Origin: Juglans regia
Taxonomy: Eukaryota; Streptophyta; Magnoliopsida; Fagales; Juglandaceae
DNA length: 64,000 nucleotides
Assembly (NCBI RefSeq): GCF_001411555.2
Contig: NC_049912.1
Location: 30,171,514 to 30,235,513 of the forward strand
Reading direction: 5' to 3'
The position numbers and the translations under genes were made by a program. Within the stretch, counting starts at the first letter, position 1, and each line of letters opens with the position of its first letter. The notes below the pieces were generated by a model. The model ran no database searches. It saw nothing but the letters and a program-made list of their open reading frames with translations, and was not told where the DNA came from. Positions 47,950-58,782 of this stretch are shown here, in pieces.

Positions 47950-48335
47950 TTTGAGAAATTAGGTACAAATTTTGGTAAATGTTCAGTGACATGACGTGCT
48001 TTATACAGTAAGATGTCATACGCACGGCTGCTCTGAGACTGAAAGTGGCCAGCTTGCACTGCAATAAAGAACTCAATGAGTGAGTAATCAGAGCCATCCC
48101 CATGAACATGAACCCTTGAGTTCGCTATGACTCATCAAACCTAATACTATGGGTGCTGCAACCATCTACACACAAATCTATCATTTAAAAGAAGAAAAAC
48201 AAAAAAATAAAAAGGCAGTAACTGCCCGATAATTAATTGGACACCTCCAGTACTGTCCTAGTTTACGCGGGTCATGGAAAACCCAATTCTGCAATCACTC
48301 ATAAAACTTGCTTTAGCAGGAGCTAGTTAGACTTG

Positions 48336-49649
48336 TTAGAGACCCAAGCCGAGCCTTTGACTCGCAAGAGCACACCTAACCTCTGCTAGTCCGACCCTAG
48401 AATTCACCAAATCAAACTCCATCCACAAGTTCTGCTGATGATGGTGGCCAATCACGAAAGCTTCTATGCCCAACAAATCCGAGTTCCCAAATGTGAAACA
48501 ATACACCGATTTGCCACCCCTCACCATTCCCGGTACCCGATACATTAACCTTTCTCCCGATACCACCATTTCGGCCCCTCGGAACATTAAGGTCACTGCT
48601 GGTAACTGGGGTAAACTCCTTCCACTCGAGGGGACTCCGAAGCACAAGTCCATCGCTCCTTCAAAAACGAAATTGGGGTCATCCAAAGGACTCAGTATTC
48701 CTTTCGTTTGTTTAATGAACTCGTTCTTCAAAGCGGTGTAAACCGGACCGAGTAGGAAAGTGAACTGAGTGCCCAAGTCGACCATGGTCTGACCCGCCCC
48801 GGTATGATCCGGTACAAACACGGATTTCGGAAGTGCCAAAATTTTAGCCGACACTTTAATCCCCTCAAGGTTAACTGTGTAAGCTACCCGATCAAAATAC
48901 GGTAACGGGTCTGAGATTTGAACCAGAGGGGTGTAGTTCAAGGGTCGGAGCCAAGTGAAACTCGCTTCACCGAAAAGCAAAACACCGGACGAGTCACTGC
49001 CCGATATGCAATACGAGAATTTCGGGAGACCCATTTGGCTGATAAACGACAAAGACCCCCGGTTCAGGCCCATCAATCCGGTGGTCTTGGAATCCTCTTC
49101 GGAGTTGGAACTGAAACCGGAATCCATGCACCCAAATATCGTACCTGGTCGGGGCGAATTTCCAATATAGAACGTCTCGTACGCGAGGTTGCCTTCATTG
49201 GACGAGGCGTCTGCGTAGGAGACAGTCGCGTGGCAGAGCTTATTCGGGTCGCAGGATACAGGTAGGAGTAGGGTCTTGGTACGGGTTTTGCAGGCGAGCG
49301 AGGCGCATGGTATTGGAGAGTAGGAAGAAGATAGAAGTGGGTTGAATATGGAGCGGAAGTTTGGGTTTTTTTTGCAGCGAAGCCAAGAGAGTTCACTCCC
49401 CGTGTCGAGGACCATGGTAACGCTCTGTGGGGGCGAGCCTACGGTGAGTGAGACTGTGAGGGTCACGTTGTGGTGGAAAGGGAGTTTGTTAGGAGGTTTT
49501 CGTGCAGAACCAGGTGAGAGTAGCGTCTGGGCTTTGAGGGGCAATATTACTGTTTCATGTGTTGCAGAAACAAAGTGCTGCTGCAGTTCGTTTATCATGA
49601 TGAACAACCGCAGAAGAAGAAGGAGAAGCAGCGATTGAAGAAAGGCCAT
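48336..49649 (-). CDS. PCS1: PCS1-like aspartic protease (pepsin A1 family), 437 aa, with altered second active-site motif
   Basis: Secreted or membrane-associated plant pepsin-like protease closest to PCS1 (PROMOTION OF CELL SURVIVAL 1), which in Arabidopsis protects gametophytes and embryos from cell death (family knowledge). It is a single exon. The ATG at 49649 starts a Leu-rich signal peptide (about residues 1-29). The first catalytic motif is DTGSELSW at residues 82-89. Other landmarks are C-rich loop cysteines (PIPCASLAC), SYADASSNEGNLAYETFYIG, IFGCMDSG (172-179), TTGLMGLNRGSLSFISQMG and a C-terminal VIGHHHQQNLWMEFD. The second catalytic motif is VDLGTQFTF: residue 292 is Leu (TTG, 48774-48776), where the family has Ser or Thr (a TCG codon would differ by one transition). 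The catalytic Asp291 is kept, but the Ser/Thr that supports it is lost, so activity may be reduced. The frame is otherwise intact and full length. A GTG 17 codons upstream is in frame but was not chosen. Confidence 0.93.
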   Translation of the reverse strand: MAFLQSLLLLLLLRLFIMINELQQHFVSATHETVILPLKAQTLLSPGSARKPPNKLPFHHNVTLTVSLTVGSPPQSVTMVLDTGSELSWLRCKKNPNFRSIFNPLLSSSYSPIPCASLACKTRTKTLLLPVSCDPNKLCHATVSYADASSNEGNLAYETFYIGNSPRPGTIFGCMDSGFSSNSEEDSKTTGLMGLNRGSLSFISQMGLPKFSYCISGSDSSGVLLFGEASFTWLRPLNYTPLVQISDPLPYFDRVAYTVNLEGIKVSAKILALPKSVFVPDHTGAGQTMVDLGTQFTFLLGPVYTALKNEFIKQTKGILSPLDDPNFVFEGAMDLCFGVPSSGRSLPQLPAVTLMFRGAEMVVSGERLMYRVPGMVRGGKSVYCFTFGNSDLLGIEAFVIGHHHQQNLWMEFDLVNSRVGLAEVRCALASQRLGLGL

Positions 49650-50074
49650 GGTGGAAGACAATACAGAAGGAGAGAAAAAAAATATAAGGAAATGTGACAA
49701 CTCGTTAGAGGATGTGGGGATGTATGTTTCTGGTTTGCTGCGTCTTTTGGGCTAGAAAGCAATTGGTGGGAGTGAGATTATCGGAGGTAGGGATCTCTGT
49801 TGGTTTGCAACTCTTACGGATCAGAGTTCGTACTTTTTTTGTTTCGGTGAGAGGTATAGCTTTTAAACGAAAACCACTGTGATCACGTGGAAATTTGTTC
49901 ATGATGAGTCAAATCTTATTGAAATACAGAAAAATAAAAAAATAAAAAACTTGCAATATGATATTCCTCCTAATGTTAATTTATACGTTTATCTCTATAA
50001 AATGTTTTTTTGTGAATCAAACAATTCTCCATTTAAATAATTGGCAGACTAAACATTAGCGCTAGTTTATTTTC

Positions 50075-50275
50075 TTAATTTCTCTCTATTCATCTTATTT
50101 TATTTTATTTTATTATTACAAATTTTTTAAATTTTTATATAAAATAAAATAAATAATTTAACATTTCTAAATTTCTAAACAAAATTAATATTAAAAAAAT
50201 ATTTTATAATAATATTTTATTCAAATTTTAACTTTAATCTCAACTCATCTTATTTCATCTCATCTCATCTACAAA
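50075..50275. repeat. AT-rich MITE, family A
   Basis: TTCTCTCTATTCATCTTATTTT at the left and CTTATTTCATCTCATCTCATC at the right flank the TTTTTATATAAAATAAAATAA core. Confidence 0.65.
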
Positions 50276-50429
50276 AATAAACGATATTTTTTTATGATTT
50301 TCTTTTTAATTTATAACATTAGTCTTATATTTTGGCTATTTCTATGGGTTTTTTTTTTAAAAAAAAAAATTATAGCAAAAAGATACTTAAGTACTCTCAG
50401 GATGAGCAGGCTTTGCCAAGATGGTTAAC

Positions 50430-51597
50430 TTTTTTTTTTTTTTTTTTTGAAGAAACAATACTGAACTATATTACTACTGAAATTGTTATGTATAACTTTT
50501 ATCTCGCATCAGTGCATTACAAATAATAGGAGGTCCCTTCTCCATCAATATTTTTTCCTCACCAAGGGACAATGCATGCTTAGCTAACAAGTATGCCACA
50601 TTATTCCCTTCTCTATGAACAAAACTCACTTTCCCATTCTCTTCTACCCCTTATGACCCGTTAATGTCTTCAATTATATGCCTCATCCACGAGTAATCAT
50701 CATCCTCTTTGTTCACCCCATTGATAATTGTAGCTGCAACCCCTTCCAGAATCTCCTTTGAGAAGGCTAACTCATTGTAAACCTTGATAGTCCTCCATAA
50801 TGCAAGGCTTTCTACAAATGTAGGCTGATCCACATTCCTTCTCATAGCACAAACAGATACGAACACCTCTCCCTCTGCATCACTAATAATAATATTGTCT
50901 CTCATCCTCATGCTCTTTGTGTTAAGAGCAGCATCCCAATTAGCCTTTACTTCATCAAGATTTGACCTTTTCCATCTCTTATTAGTCTCACATGTTACAC
51001 CAGTATCTTTTTTATCCTTCAAACCCGCTTGAGCAGATTTGTAGTCTTTCATACCTTCACTTGTCATTTGAATCAATTTCCTTGGGCTATAGAATTGATT
51101 GTCAAAAATGAATTTGTTCCTTCCCAACCATATCCTATGCATGCTTGTTGCAAACCATTCCATATCCACCTCTTTGAACCTGCTCATGAGCTTACCCCAT
51201 AGCTCCAGAAAGTCTTCATGATCTTTTATCACTCATTTCTGCACTAGACTTGAGGATTCTGCCCATACATCAATAGTAGATAGACAACTCCATAAATCAT
51301 GTATCACATACTCTTCATAGCTTTCACATATTGGGCACAATGGATCGTCTCCTATCTTCTTATTGAAAAGATTACTCTTGGTGGGCAAAATATTGTTAGC
51401 AGCTTTCCATATAAACATTTTGACTACATCGAGCACCTCCAAATCCCATATATACTTCCATTTTTTAACATTCGAGTCAACCTTTAATGTTTCCCCTTTT
51501 GATATTCTTTTCGTGTTAATATATACATGGTAAACACTTCTAACAGAAAATACAATATGGTAACTTATGTAAAGTCTAGATTGGCTTATTGTCATCT
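50430..51597 (-). pseudogene. 5'-truncated LINE: zf-RVT and RNase H region with poly(A) tail
   Basis: The minus-strand frame from 51595 to 50486 encodes the 3' end of a plant LINE ORF2. It has a zf-RVT zinc-binding part (WKYIWDLEVLDVVKMFIWKA, then DPLCPICESYEEYVIHDLWSC) and an RNase H-like part (NWDAALNTKS, VFVSVCAMRRN, FVESLALWRTIKV, FVHREGNNVAYLLAKHALSL). Two in-frame stops interrupt one continuous frame: a TGA near 51233 where Trp is expected (after SSLVQK), and a TAA near 50651 after EDINGS. The terminal stop is at 50486. A T19 run at 50430-50448 is the poly(A) tail seen from the plus strand. The reverse transcriptase itself is absent, as in typical 5'-truncated copies. Confidence 0.87.
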
Positions 51598-52009
51598 TAC
51601 ATTAATCAGCGTATTGTTTATGAAAGTAAAAAAATATATGAAAGTTAGAAGATAATAAATAAACAAATAAAATAATTAAACTAAAGAATAAAAAGATATA
51701 GACTGTGATTTATGGTGTATAGTTAAAATAGAATCGATGATTTTTTAGTTAAAATTCATCTAAACATTGTCTTGCCGCGAGTTTTGTGACTTAGTTTTAA
51801 GAGTACTAGATGCATAAAAAAAAAATCACATCTCATCAAACTAAACTTACAAAATAATATTGTTTGATATGGTATATTATATTTATTTTTATAACAAAAA
51901 AAATTATAATTTGACGTATCGTATTAAATTATGTAAATTTGTAAACTTTATTCTATAAAAAGACAAAATATATCTCTAGTTTTAAAAGAAATATAAGTAT
52001 TGAGGGTGA

Positions 52010-52215
52010 GACTCCGTTTGAATAGTGAGATGATATGAAATGATTTTAGACGAAAGTTAAATAAAATATTGTTAAAATATTAATTTTTAATATTATTATT
52101 ATTTTGATATTTGAAAAAGTTGAATTGTTAATTATATTTTGTATAAAAATTTAAAAAAATTGTAATTATAAGATAAAATAAAATAAAATAAAACTATTTA
52201 TGTATCTAATCAGGT
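52010..52215. repeat. AT-rich MITE, family A
   Basis: CCGTTTGAATAGTGAGATGA at the left resembles the family end, and the TATTATTATTTTGATATTTG core matches the copy at 10107. The right end has TTTATGTATCTAATCAGG. Confidence 0.65.
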
Positions 52216-52949
52216 CTGAGTGTAATAATATTTCCTTATCATATGGCGTCGCATGAAAGAGGTAATTTTTATTTTCATATGAGTAAATAAAATACAGTTA
52301 CGTGCATGGTTTGGTGGAAAAGCACCAAATCGGACGTACTTTGACATAGTTTTTGTTCTTGTTTTTATTTTTTATTTTATATACAATTGAGGGAGTGGAG
52401 TTTTGAATTTCAAACTTTCATTTTATAGATTGAGTATTTTGCTAATTAGGCCATGATATTGTGTTCCATGATATTTTCAACCAAAAATAAATATATATTT
52501 TTTTACAAACTCCCTCTGCCTTTCTTTCGCAATAGCTTGAGTAGCTAAACATCTCTTCTGCCTGTTAGTCGTTACATGTATGGATGCTTCAATGATGGAA
52601 GATGAAGTGATTATTCACAATTTACCTAAAAATGCTGCGCTGCACATCAGTAGAACACGTTGAAGATTCATTTTGTAATTAAGAAAAATTTTAAATATTT
52701 AAAAATATATGATTTTATTTTTTAAATTAAAATTAATGATACTCTCGAGTGAAATTATAAATATTTCACTTTATAATACCAAAGAGACGTGGCATTTTAA
52801 AGAAAAGAGAAAAAATGTCTTTCTCTCGAAGGTAGTCCGATACAGCTAGGCTGTTGGGGACACAAAGTTGATACTTTCTATGAAAATCCGGGAAGTTCCA
52901 CGGGTCAGAACTCAGAAGAAATGAGAGACTGTTGTTTATGTCTCGACAC

Positions 52950-53145
52950 CAGGTGAGTTTGGTTGTCAAATTCATTTCAATTCATCATTACAAATTTTTT
53001 AAATTTCAATACAAAATATAATAAACAATTCAACTTTTTCAAATCTTAAAATAATAATAATATTAAAAAATAATATTCTAATAATATTTTATCATCTCAA
53101 CTCAACTCAACTTACTTCAACATCCAAACACAACCTATATGTCAT
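52950..53145. repeat. AT-rich MITE, family A
   Basis: AATTCATTTCAATTCATCATT at the left and CTTCAACATCCAAACACAACC at the right. The core TACAAAATATAATAAACAATTC is nearly identical to that at 37015-37230. Confidence 0.65.
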
Positions 53146-53559
53146 TGACTTGTTAAATTAAATTTGTCGCGCACTTATTTTGGTGAGTGTGACAACTTAT
53201 AAATAAATAATCCACAAACTCACAAGTTCTCGACTCTGTTCTCAATCTCGATCTGCCTGGTTATCCATACCATAAAGCGATAAACCCTTTTCCATATTTT
53301 ATTTTTTAATCTCAAATTACAAATCAACGTTAACTAATAGTAGAATTCCTCTATATTGACAGGAAAAAAAATATATTATAATTATTTTAAATAAAGTGTG
53401 ATCAAATACATGGCGCCATTGGCCTTATTTTCACAGCTATATATATGATTATATATGCACTAAATAAATTGCGTAAATTCACTCTTTTGCTGTCTTTTTT
53501 CTTAAAAAAAATAAAAAATTAATTGTGTCGATTCGACCATTTGCACGATAAAGGCTAAA

Positions 53560-53780
53560 GATTAAAGAGCATTGCTTTTCATAAACTCATACATCATACA
53601 TTAAATTTTTTTTATTTTTTAAAATTTTTTTTAAGTTTTTTTTGATTTTATTATTCTTAAAATAATTGAATTATTCTACTCATAATTCATATATCACGTA
53701 TTTAATAGGAAAATAAAATTATAAAAATTATAAAAAATATGATGTGTGATGTATGAAGTTCTAAAATAGAATTTTTCAAG
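53560..53780. repeat. MITE-like foldback (family B-like)
   Basis: CATAAACTCATACATCATACAT at the left pairs with the complement of ATGTGTGATGTATGAAGTTCT at the right, with T-rich and A-rich arms between. Confidence 0.6.
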
Positions 53781-53899
53781 ATTAAATAGTTAAATTCCAA
53801 ATGGCGAAACTATGGACAGCAGGGTCACTAGAATGTTACAAGGATGTTTTTGGCTACTCATTTAACGTGTAGAAGTTAACTAAGATGTGGGTATAAAAA

Positions 53900-54095
53900 T
53901 AATTTCTACTTATTTTATTTTATCTTATTTTACTTTATTTAATTATTATAATTATTTTAAATTTGTATATAAAATATAATAAATAATTTAATATTTTTAA
54001 AATTTAAAATAAAAATAATAATATTTTAATAATATTTTGTTTAAATTTAAATTTTTATTTAAAATTATTTAATCTCTTTTCACTGCCTAAACGAC
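53900..54095. repeat. AT-rich MITE, family A
   Basis: TATTTTATCTTATTTTACTTT left end, TTGTATATAAAATATAATAA core, and a right part with TTTAATCTCTTTTCACTGCC. Diverged at its outer ends. Confidence 0.5.
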
Positions 54096-54099
54096 CTAA

Positions 54100-55545
54100 A
54101 AGTTACAACGAGATTCCCACCTCGTCTATCTCGATCGAATATTTATGACACGTACCATTGGCCTCGTTTTCACAATTATGAAGCAAGTATTCTACGTAAC
54201 AGACATAGGCTTTTAACGCATGTATCTGTAGCTACATTAAAATGTCTTTCGGTGCCAGCAGTGTAGCTCTATCTCTAACCTAACACTTGTCTTTTCCTCA
54301 TCTTTCGTGTCCACCTCCAGCCACCCACGTCTCCCTGTTACTACGTACCCATCAAATAGTAATGCCAATTTGTCAATTTATAGTTACCCACAGCCTACAA
54401 TTAGATGCGGACAGCCATGTTTGAGTGCCTGTAAATTACTACCCATCATAAAAATAATAATAATTTAAAAAAATGTGTTTGCTTAGGGTTTGTTGCGTGG
54501 CATGAAGAAATTAGAAGCAGATAAGTCAGGACATGGTGTGCAGTATATGCTTTCACAATCCGAGACAGCATTGCGAATGTCTTCGATGCAGAGTTTGATT
54601 TGTGTTTGGTTTCTGGCAATCTTTTTTGCGGTTTTAAACTTTAATCAAGACCCAACAGTGAACACAGTGCACTCGTATTTGTAAGGTAGTCAGCCTGAGA
54701 CGGCATATCCGTGTTAGCATTCTGGAAACTGTCCTAATATTTACCGGAACTCCAGGATTGCTCCAATTATACAGAGGCCAAACACGTCAACTTGAAGGAC
54801 AGTGAATCAGTGATGTTCGATGAATTTCACTAACATAAAAATATTTTCCAAGACATAAGTATTTGGATTGCAATATTGAGTCAAGTACCAATTACTTGGC
54901 GCAACAAAAAGCTGAAGCCTTTGACTTGAAGGTTTTAAAAAAATCTTCTCAAAATGAATGGATTTCTTTGCGAAGGAACAGACCTCAAAGAAAGCTCATG
55001 CAACATGCTCAATTAATTAGCCTAATAGAAATTCAATAAATTTCCTGTTTGTTTTTTTTTTTTGTGGAGAAAGAAAGAGTGACAGAAGAACAGGAGATGA
55101 CATATCCAAGCTAACTACAACCTAAAATTCATGGTACAAACAGATATAAATACAGTTGAGGGTAGGTAATGCTAATTCAATTACAAATTGCAAAGGCAAT
55201 TATGGTACACACAAAAGTGAAGTTCTTCCCAGCACAGTTTCATTTCTTCCACTCTTCCTCATTCACAGACTCACAATTTGCAAAGGTATAATGGGTCATG
55301 TACCTTCTCAGCACAGTTTCACTTCCTCATCCTGCTGCTCCTTCTTGTTTTATGCTTATAAGAGTAGTCTATTATTAACTGCACAATTTCCCATCTAGCC
55401 ATAAAACAAAAAAACAGAGCAATTTCCCGTTTAACATGTATTATAACCCACAAGTTCTCTTATCCCGCCCCCATTATCCCTCTATGATCTATCGCTGATT
55501 ACCGTAAAGTCAAAGTTCAGACCTTTATCCTTCTCGCAACTAATT
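54100..55545. other. Intergenic region downstream of the RING gene
   Basis: The 3' UTR of the RING gene should lie at the right edge. The rest shows no gene; a 64-codon plus-strand ORF (54490-54684) has no recognisable signature. Confidence 0.35.
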
Positions 55546-56724
55546 TCACCACTCCCTCATCCCACCATTAACATCCATGGACCAAGTCCTGCGCCTCCGC
55601 ACTGCCATCGTCGAATTATAACGCGAAGACGCTGATCTTGATCTCCTAGCTGCTCGAGTTACCGAATTAGAACTGGAACTGGAACTTGAGCCCGAAGAAT
55701 AGATTCCCCGGAAGCACGCGATCAGATTGTTAAGCATCCGGCCAAATCCTCCACTCTCCCTCCCTCTACTGCCCCCCGCCGTCCACGAAATCCTCCTCCC
55801 CGGTGCACCACCGTTGTTCAACCCTCCATAGCCCTCCGTTTGCACCTCCTGAAGCTCCCGCTCACCGCCTCTACGTCTACCTCCAGAAAACCTACCCACT
55901 GCAAACCCACCACCGGGAAGCCGCCATATTGTCAGCCCGAAATTCTCATCCGAGTTCGAAGCCAGAGTCTGCCTATTCTCGGTGCGGTCAGACTCCGCCA
56001 CTGTGTTCTCAGTATCTGGAGGCAGCTGGTGGCGGCAGACTGGGCATGAATTTCGAATCAAAAGCCACGGGAGAATGCAGTCCGAATGGTATATGTGCTT
56101 GCAGGGCATTTCACGGGCCTCAGATCCCAATTCGAATTGTTCTTTACACACGGCGCAGTGTGGCTCCACGGACAGGTGAATGTCTCCTATTTCGATAGTG
56201 GGCATTGATTCGATGGCAGATTTCGAAGCCGGCGAGTGCTCACAGCGTGCGGCGCCATTTAGTCCAATCCGCGAGAGCTGGTCGAGAAGGCGATCGAACC
56301 CGGATCCAAATAGAAACTCTGACATGCTCGGAGGCAATGGTCTCAGCCCGGACCCACCGCGATCATCGTAATAAAGCCCAAAGCCACGGCTCTCTCCACC
56401 GCCGTCGCGGATGCCCTCGGAAGGTCCACGGAGCACGATGACAGGGTTGAAGGGGGAGACTTCCTCGCCGGTCTCCCGGATCCTAGGAAGCGTGTGGCCC
56501 AAGTTCTCGTTGGGATTGCCAGAGCGGTGGTCAATCATTAACATCGCGGCCGCAGGGAGCCTCCTGCGCCGCGGGTCCGCGTGGACGGTCCGTTGCGTGC
56601 TATCGATGGCTTCCACGAACCCGCTATGGCAATCGGAGCACACGAGGGACGATAATTGGTTGGAAACTCTGACGAAGCGGGTACATCTGTAACACCAATA
56701 CGACACCGTCGCAGGCATAGACAT
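55546..56724 (-). CDS. RING-H2 E3 ubiquitin ligase with zinc ribbon and DUF1117 (RDUF type), 392 aa
   Basis: Probable E3 ubiquitin-protein ligase. RDUF1/RDUF2 relatives in Arabidopsis act in ABA and drought responses (family knowledge). The domain order matches RDUF proteins. An N-terminal zinc ribbon (WCYRC at 10-14 and CSDC at 29-32) is followed by a variable linker and a RING-H2 finger at 190-230 (CAVCKEQFELG, MPCKHIYHSDCILPW, NSCPVC: C3-H2-C3). Next comes a DUF1117 block from about 260 (FGLTIWRLPGGGFAVGRFSG) and a Ser/Arg-rich tail with a poly-Ser run. It is a single exon. The start is set at the ATG at 56724 (MSMPATVSYWCYRC); an ATG two codons later is equally plausible, and an upstream GTG frame extension is not supported. 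All eight zinc ligands are present, so it should be functional. Confidence 0.92.
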   Translation of the reverse strand: MSMPATVSYWCYRCTRFVRVSNQLSSLVCSDCHSGFVEAIDSTQRTVHADPRRRRLPAAAMLMIDHRSGNPNENLGHTLPRIRETGEEVSPFNPVIVLRGPSEGIRDGGGESRGFGLYYDDRGGSGLRPLPPSMSEFLFGSGFDRLLDQLSRIGLNGAARCEHSPASKSAIESMPTIEIGDIHLSVEPHCAVCKEQFELGSEAREMPCKHIYHSDCILPWLLIRNSCPVCRHQLPPDTENTVAESDRTENRQTLASNSDENFGLTIWRLPGGGFAVGRFSGGRRRGGERELQEVQTEGYGGLNNGGAPGRRISWTAGGSRGRESGGFGRMLNNLIACFRGIYSSGSSSSSSSNSVTRAARRSRSASSRYNSTMAVRRRRTWSMDVNGGMREW

Positions 56725-56930
56725 CTGGATTCCAACGCCGATGACACAAACAGCTGAATCCACAAGCTTTTCTTTTCAAATCCAAACCCAAAGAGTTGAA
56801 ATTTCCTAACCTTTAATTCCCCAATAAGAATTAACACTTTCGGGGAATAGAGAGAGGGGGTTGTGATCGAGACAAGAAGAAAACGAATGGGGAGAGAGAG
56901 AGAGAGAGGAGAAAACGAAGAAAGAGAAAA
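56725..56930 (-). promoter_or_regulatory. 5' UTR/promoter region of the RING gene
   Basis: On the minus strand this is CT-rich with a (CT)n microsatellite (56891-56909 on the plus strand as GA), a common feature of plant 5' leaders. No sharp TATA box was assigned. Confidence 0.4.
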
Positions 56931-58782
56931 TTATAAAAATAAATAAATCAAAGGAAGAACAAAGGGCGCCGAAATCGCGTGGTCAATTGTTAGCGTGTTA
57001 CGGAGGGTACGGGCGAGAGCAGTGGTGGACCGTGGTTTAGAGCGTAGACGGTTCAGGTTCTGTTTCGAAGCCAGATTTCCAACGGATCCGTTTGGAGCCG
57101 TTTGTTCCTTCAGGCTTCTAGATTCATTGAAGGGCAAGGCGGTCGCGTATTCGGTTGGTTGGTTTGTTCTGAATCGTAGCCAGACAGTTCACACGGGATT
57201 TTGAGGGACGGTATATCTGTATTTGTATTTTTTGTTTTTTGTTTTTCAAAAGTTGTTTTTATTGTTTACAACGAGTACAATTTACGGTGGGTGAGGGCCG
57301 TCTAGATTCGGGTCTCGTTTAGTTAGACAGATACGTTAAATTGAGATGATTAATTTAACAGTGATAAAATTATTAGAGATGATAAAATTCTTTTTTCTTC
57401 CCTGTTTACTCTTCTTCTTCTTCTTCTTCTTCTTGGTTTTTTTTTTGAAATCTCCCTGTTTACTCTTCAAAATAAAAACATTATACTATGAATATTAATA
57501 ATTTAATATATAGGAAATCATAGTTAAACTTAACGTTTTGCAAATCAAATTAACGCAAATTTGTAAAAATAATATATAATTTGTTCTTCACTTTTTATTT
57601 TATTATTTTTAATTGTACTAGTTGATTTGTATTTTAAGTCTATTGAATTTAATTGATTGACTATTAAAAACGTAAAAAATGTATATATCATATCATTTAG
57701 TATAATTAAAATCATAAAATTCATAAATAAAAGTATCATTATTCGTTTTTGAAATAATTTTTTTAATTTTAATTTTAATAAAAAATAATATTAATAGCTT
57801 AACAACGCTTAGAATTTATGAAGAGGACATCGAAATTTGGTGGCACTTTTTTCGTTTTTTACTTGAATTGGTCAACTTCGTGAAATAAATATATAACAAG
57901 TGGTTTTTAAAATTTTTCGGAAACGTAATCCAAATCGTTATGATCCTATCGATAAGAATGGTCTTTGATACATGATCAGATTGAAAAACAAGGTGGACAT
58001 GCCGCTGCCGAAATCGTCATCATCCTGTGAAGTGGTTGGGTGTCTTTGCTTGGTCAACGTACTTTTTTGCACTATAATCCTAATTCTTTCTGGAAAAGAA
58101 ATTTATATATTAATTTAATTTAACGTGTCATGTTGAATTATTCAACGAAAATGTCAAAGCTACAGCTGATCATGATAACCATGCCAATAGAAAGGCTAAT
58201 CTCAAAGGATAGAAAAAGAAATTCATGATAGATATATAGTACGTACTAATTCGAATTCCTAGCTAATCCGTCTACCAATTAACTATCTAGGGCTCATGAA
58301 CTAATTTCGTGGTGATCCCAAAACCTTCTCTCTCTTTTTTGGGTAATGAAAAGCATCTATAACTACATACGCTGCTTCTCGCGGAAAGCCCACGCTCGTT
58401 CAGTTGGAATAACCCAACTGCTTGAATTTATCTGGTTCAGTTGGGCCCATATATATCGGGCTCGTTCGAAATGCCGACTGGTTGCATATCGATTCTCTTT
58501 TTGAAATCCAATGCGACTATTGCCGGATTTAATCATGGAGTAGCTGGGCCCATATACAGTAGTACTATGCCACGGATGAACTTAAAGATATATAAAAGGA
58601 TATAATATGTATATTTTCAACGGCCAGTTCAACAACACGGCTATATAACTAACATTAACGGTCGTAATCGACAAATATTAGGCAGTTTCATATTACATTA
58701 TTTAACAATTCCAGAAACAATAATCCCCCTGCCCGGCCCCAACCAAATTACAAAAAACAAATAAAGATATCAATTTCTCATA
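56931..58782. other. Intergenic region between the RING and GPAT genes
   Basis: A GC-richer block at 56990-57200 holds short ORFs in both strands without family motifs. A (CTT)n tract lies near 57410-57434, then AT-rich DNA. The GPAT 3' UTR should occupy the last few hundred bases. Confidence 0.35.

Noticed and set aside
48466..49638. ORFs opposite and in other frames of the aspartic protease
   Set aside because: Shadows of the minus-strand protease, which has full family motifs.
55803..56692. Several plus-strand ORFs opposite the RING gene
   Set aside because: They are antisense shadows of a GC-rich coding exon with conserved zinc ligands on the minus strand.
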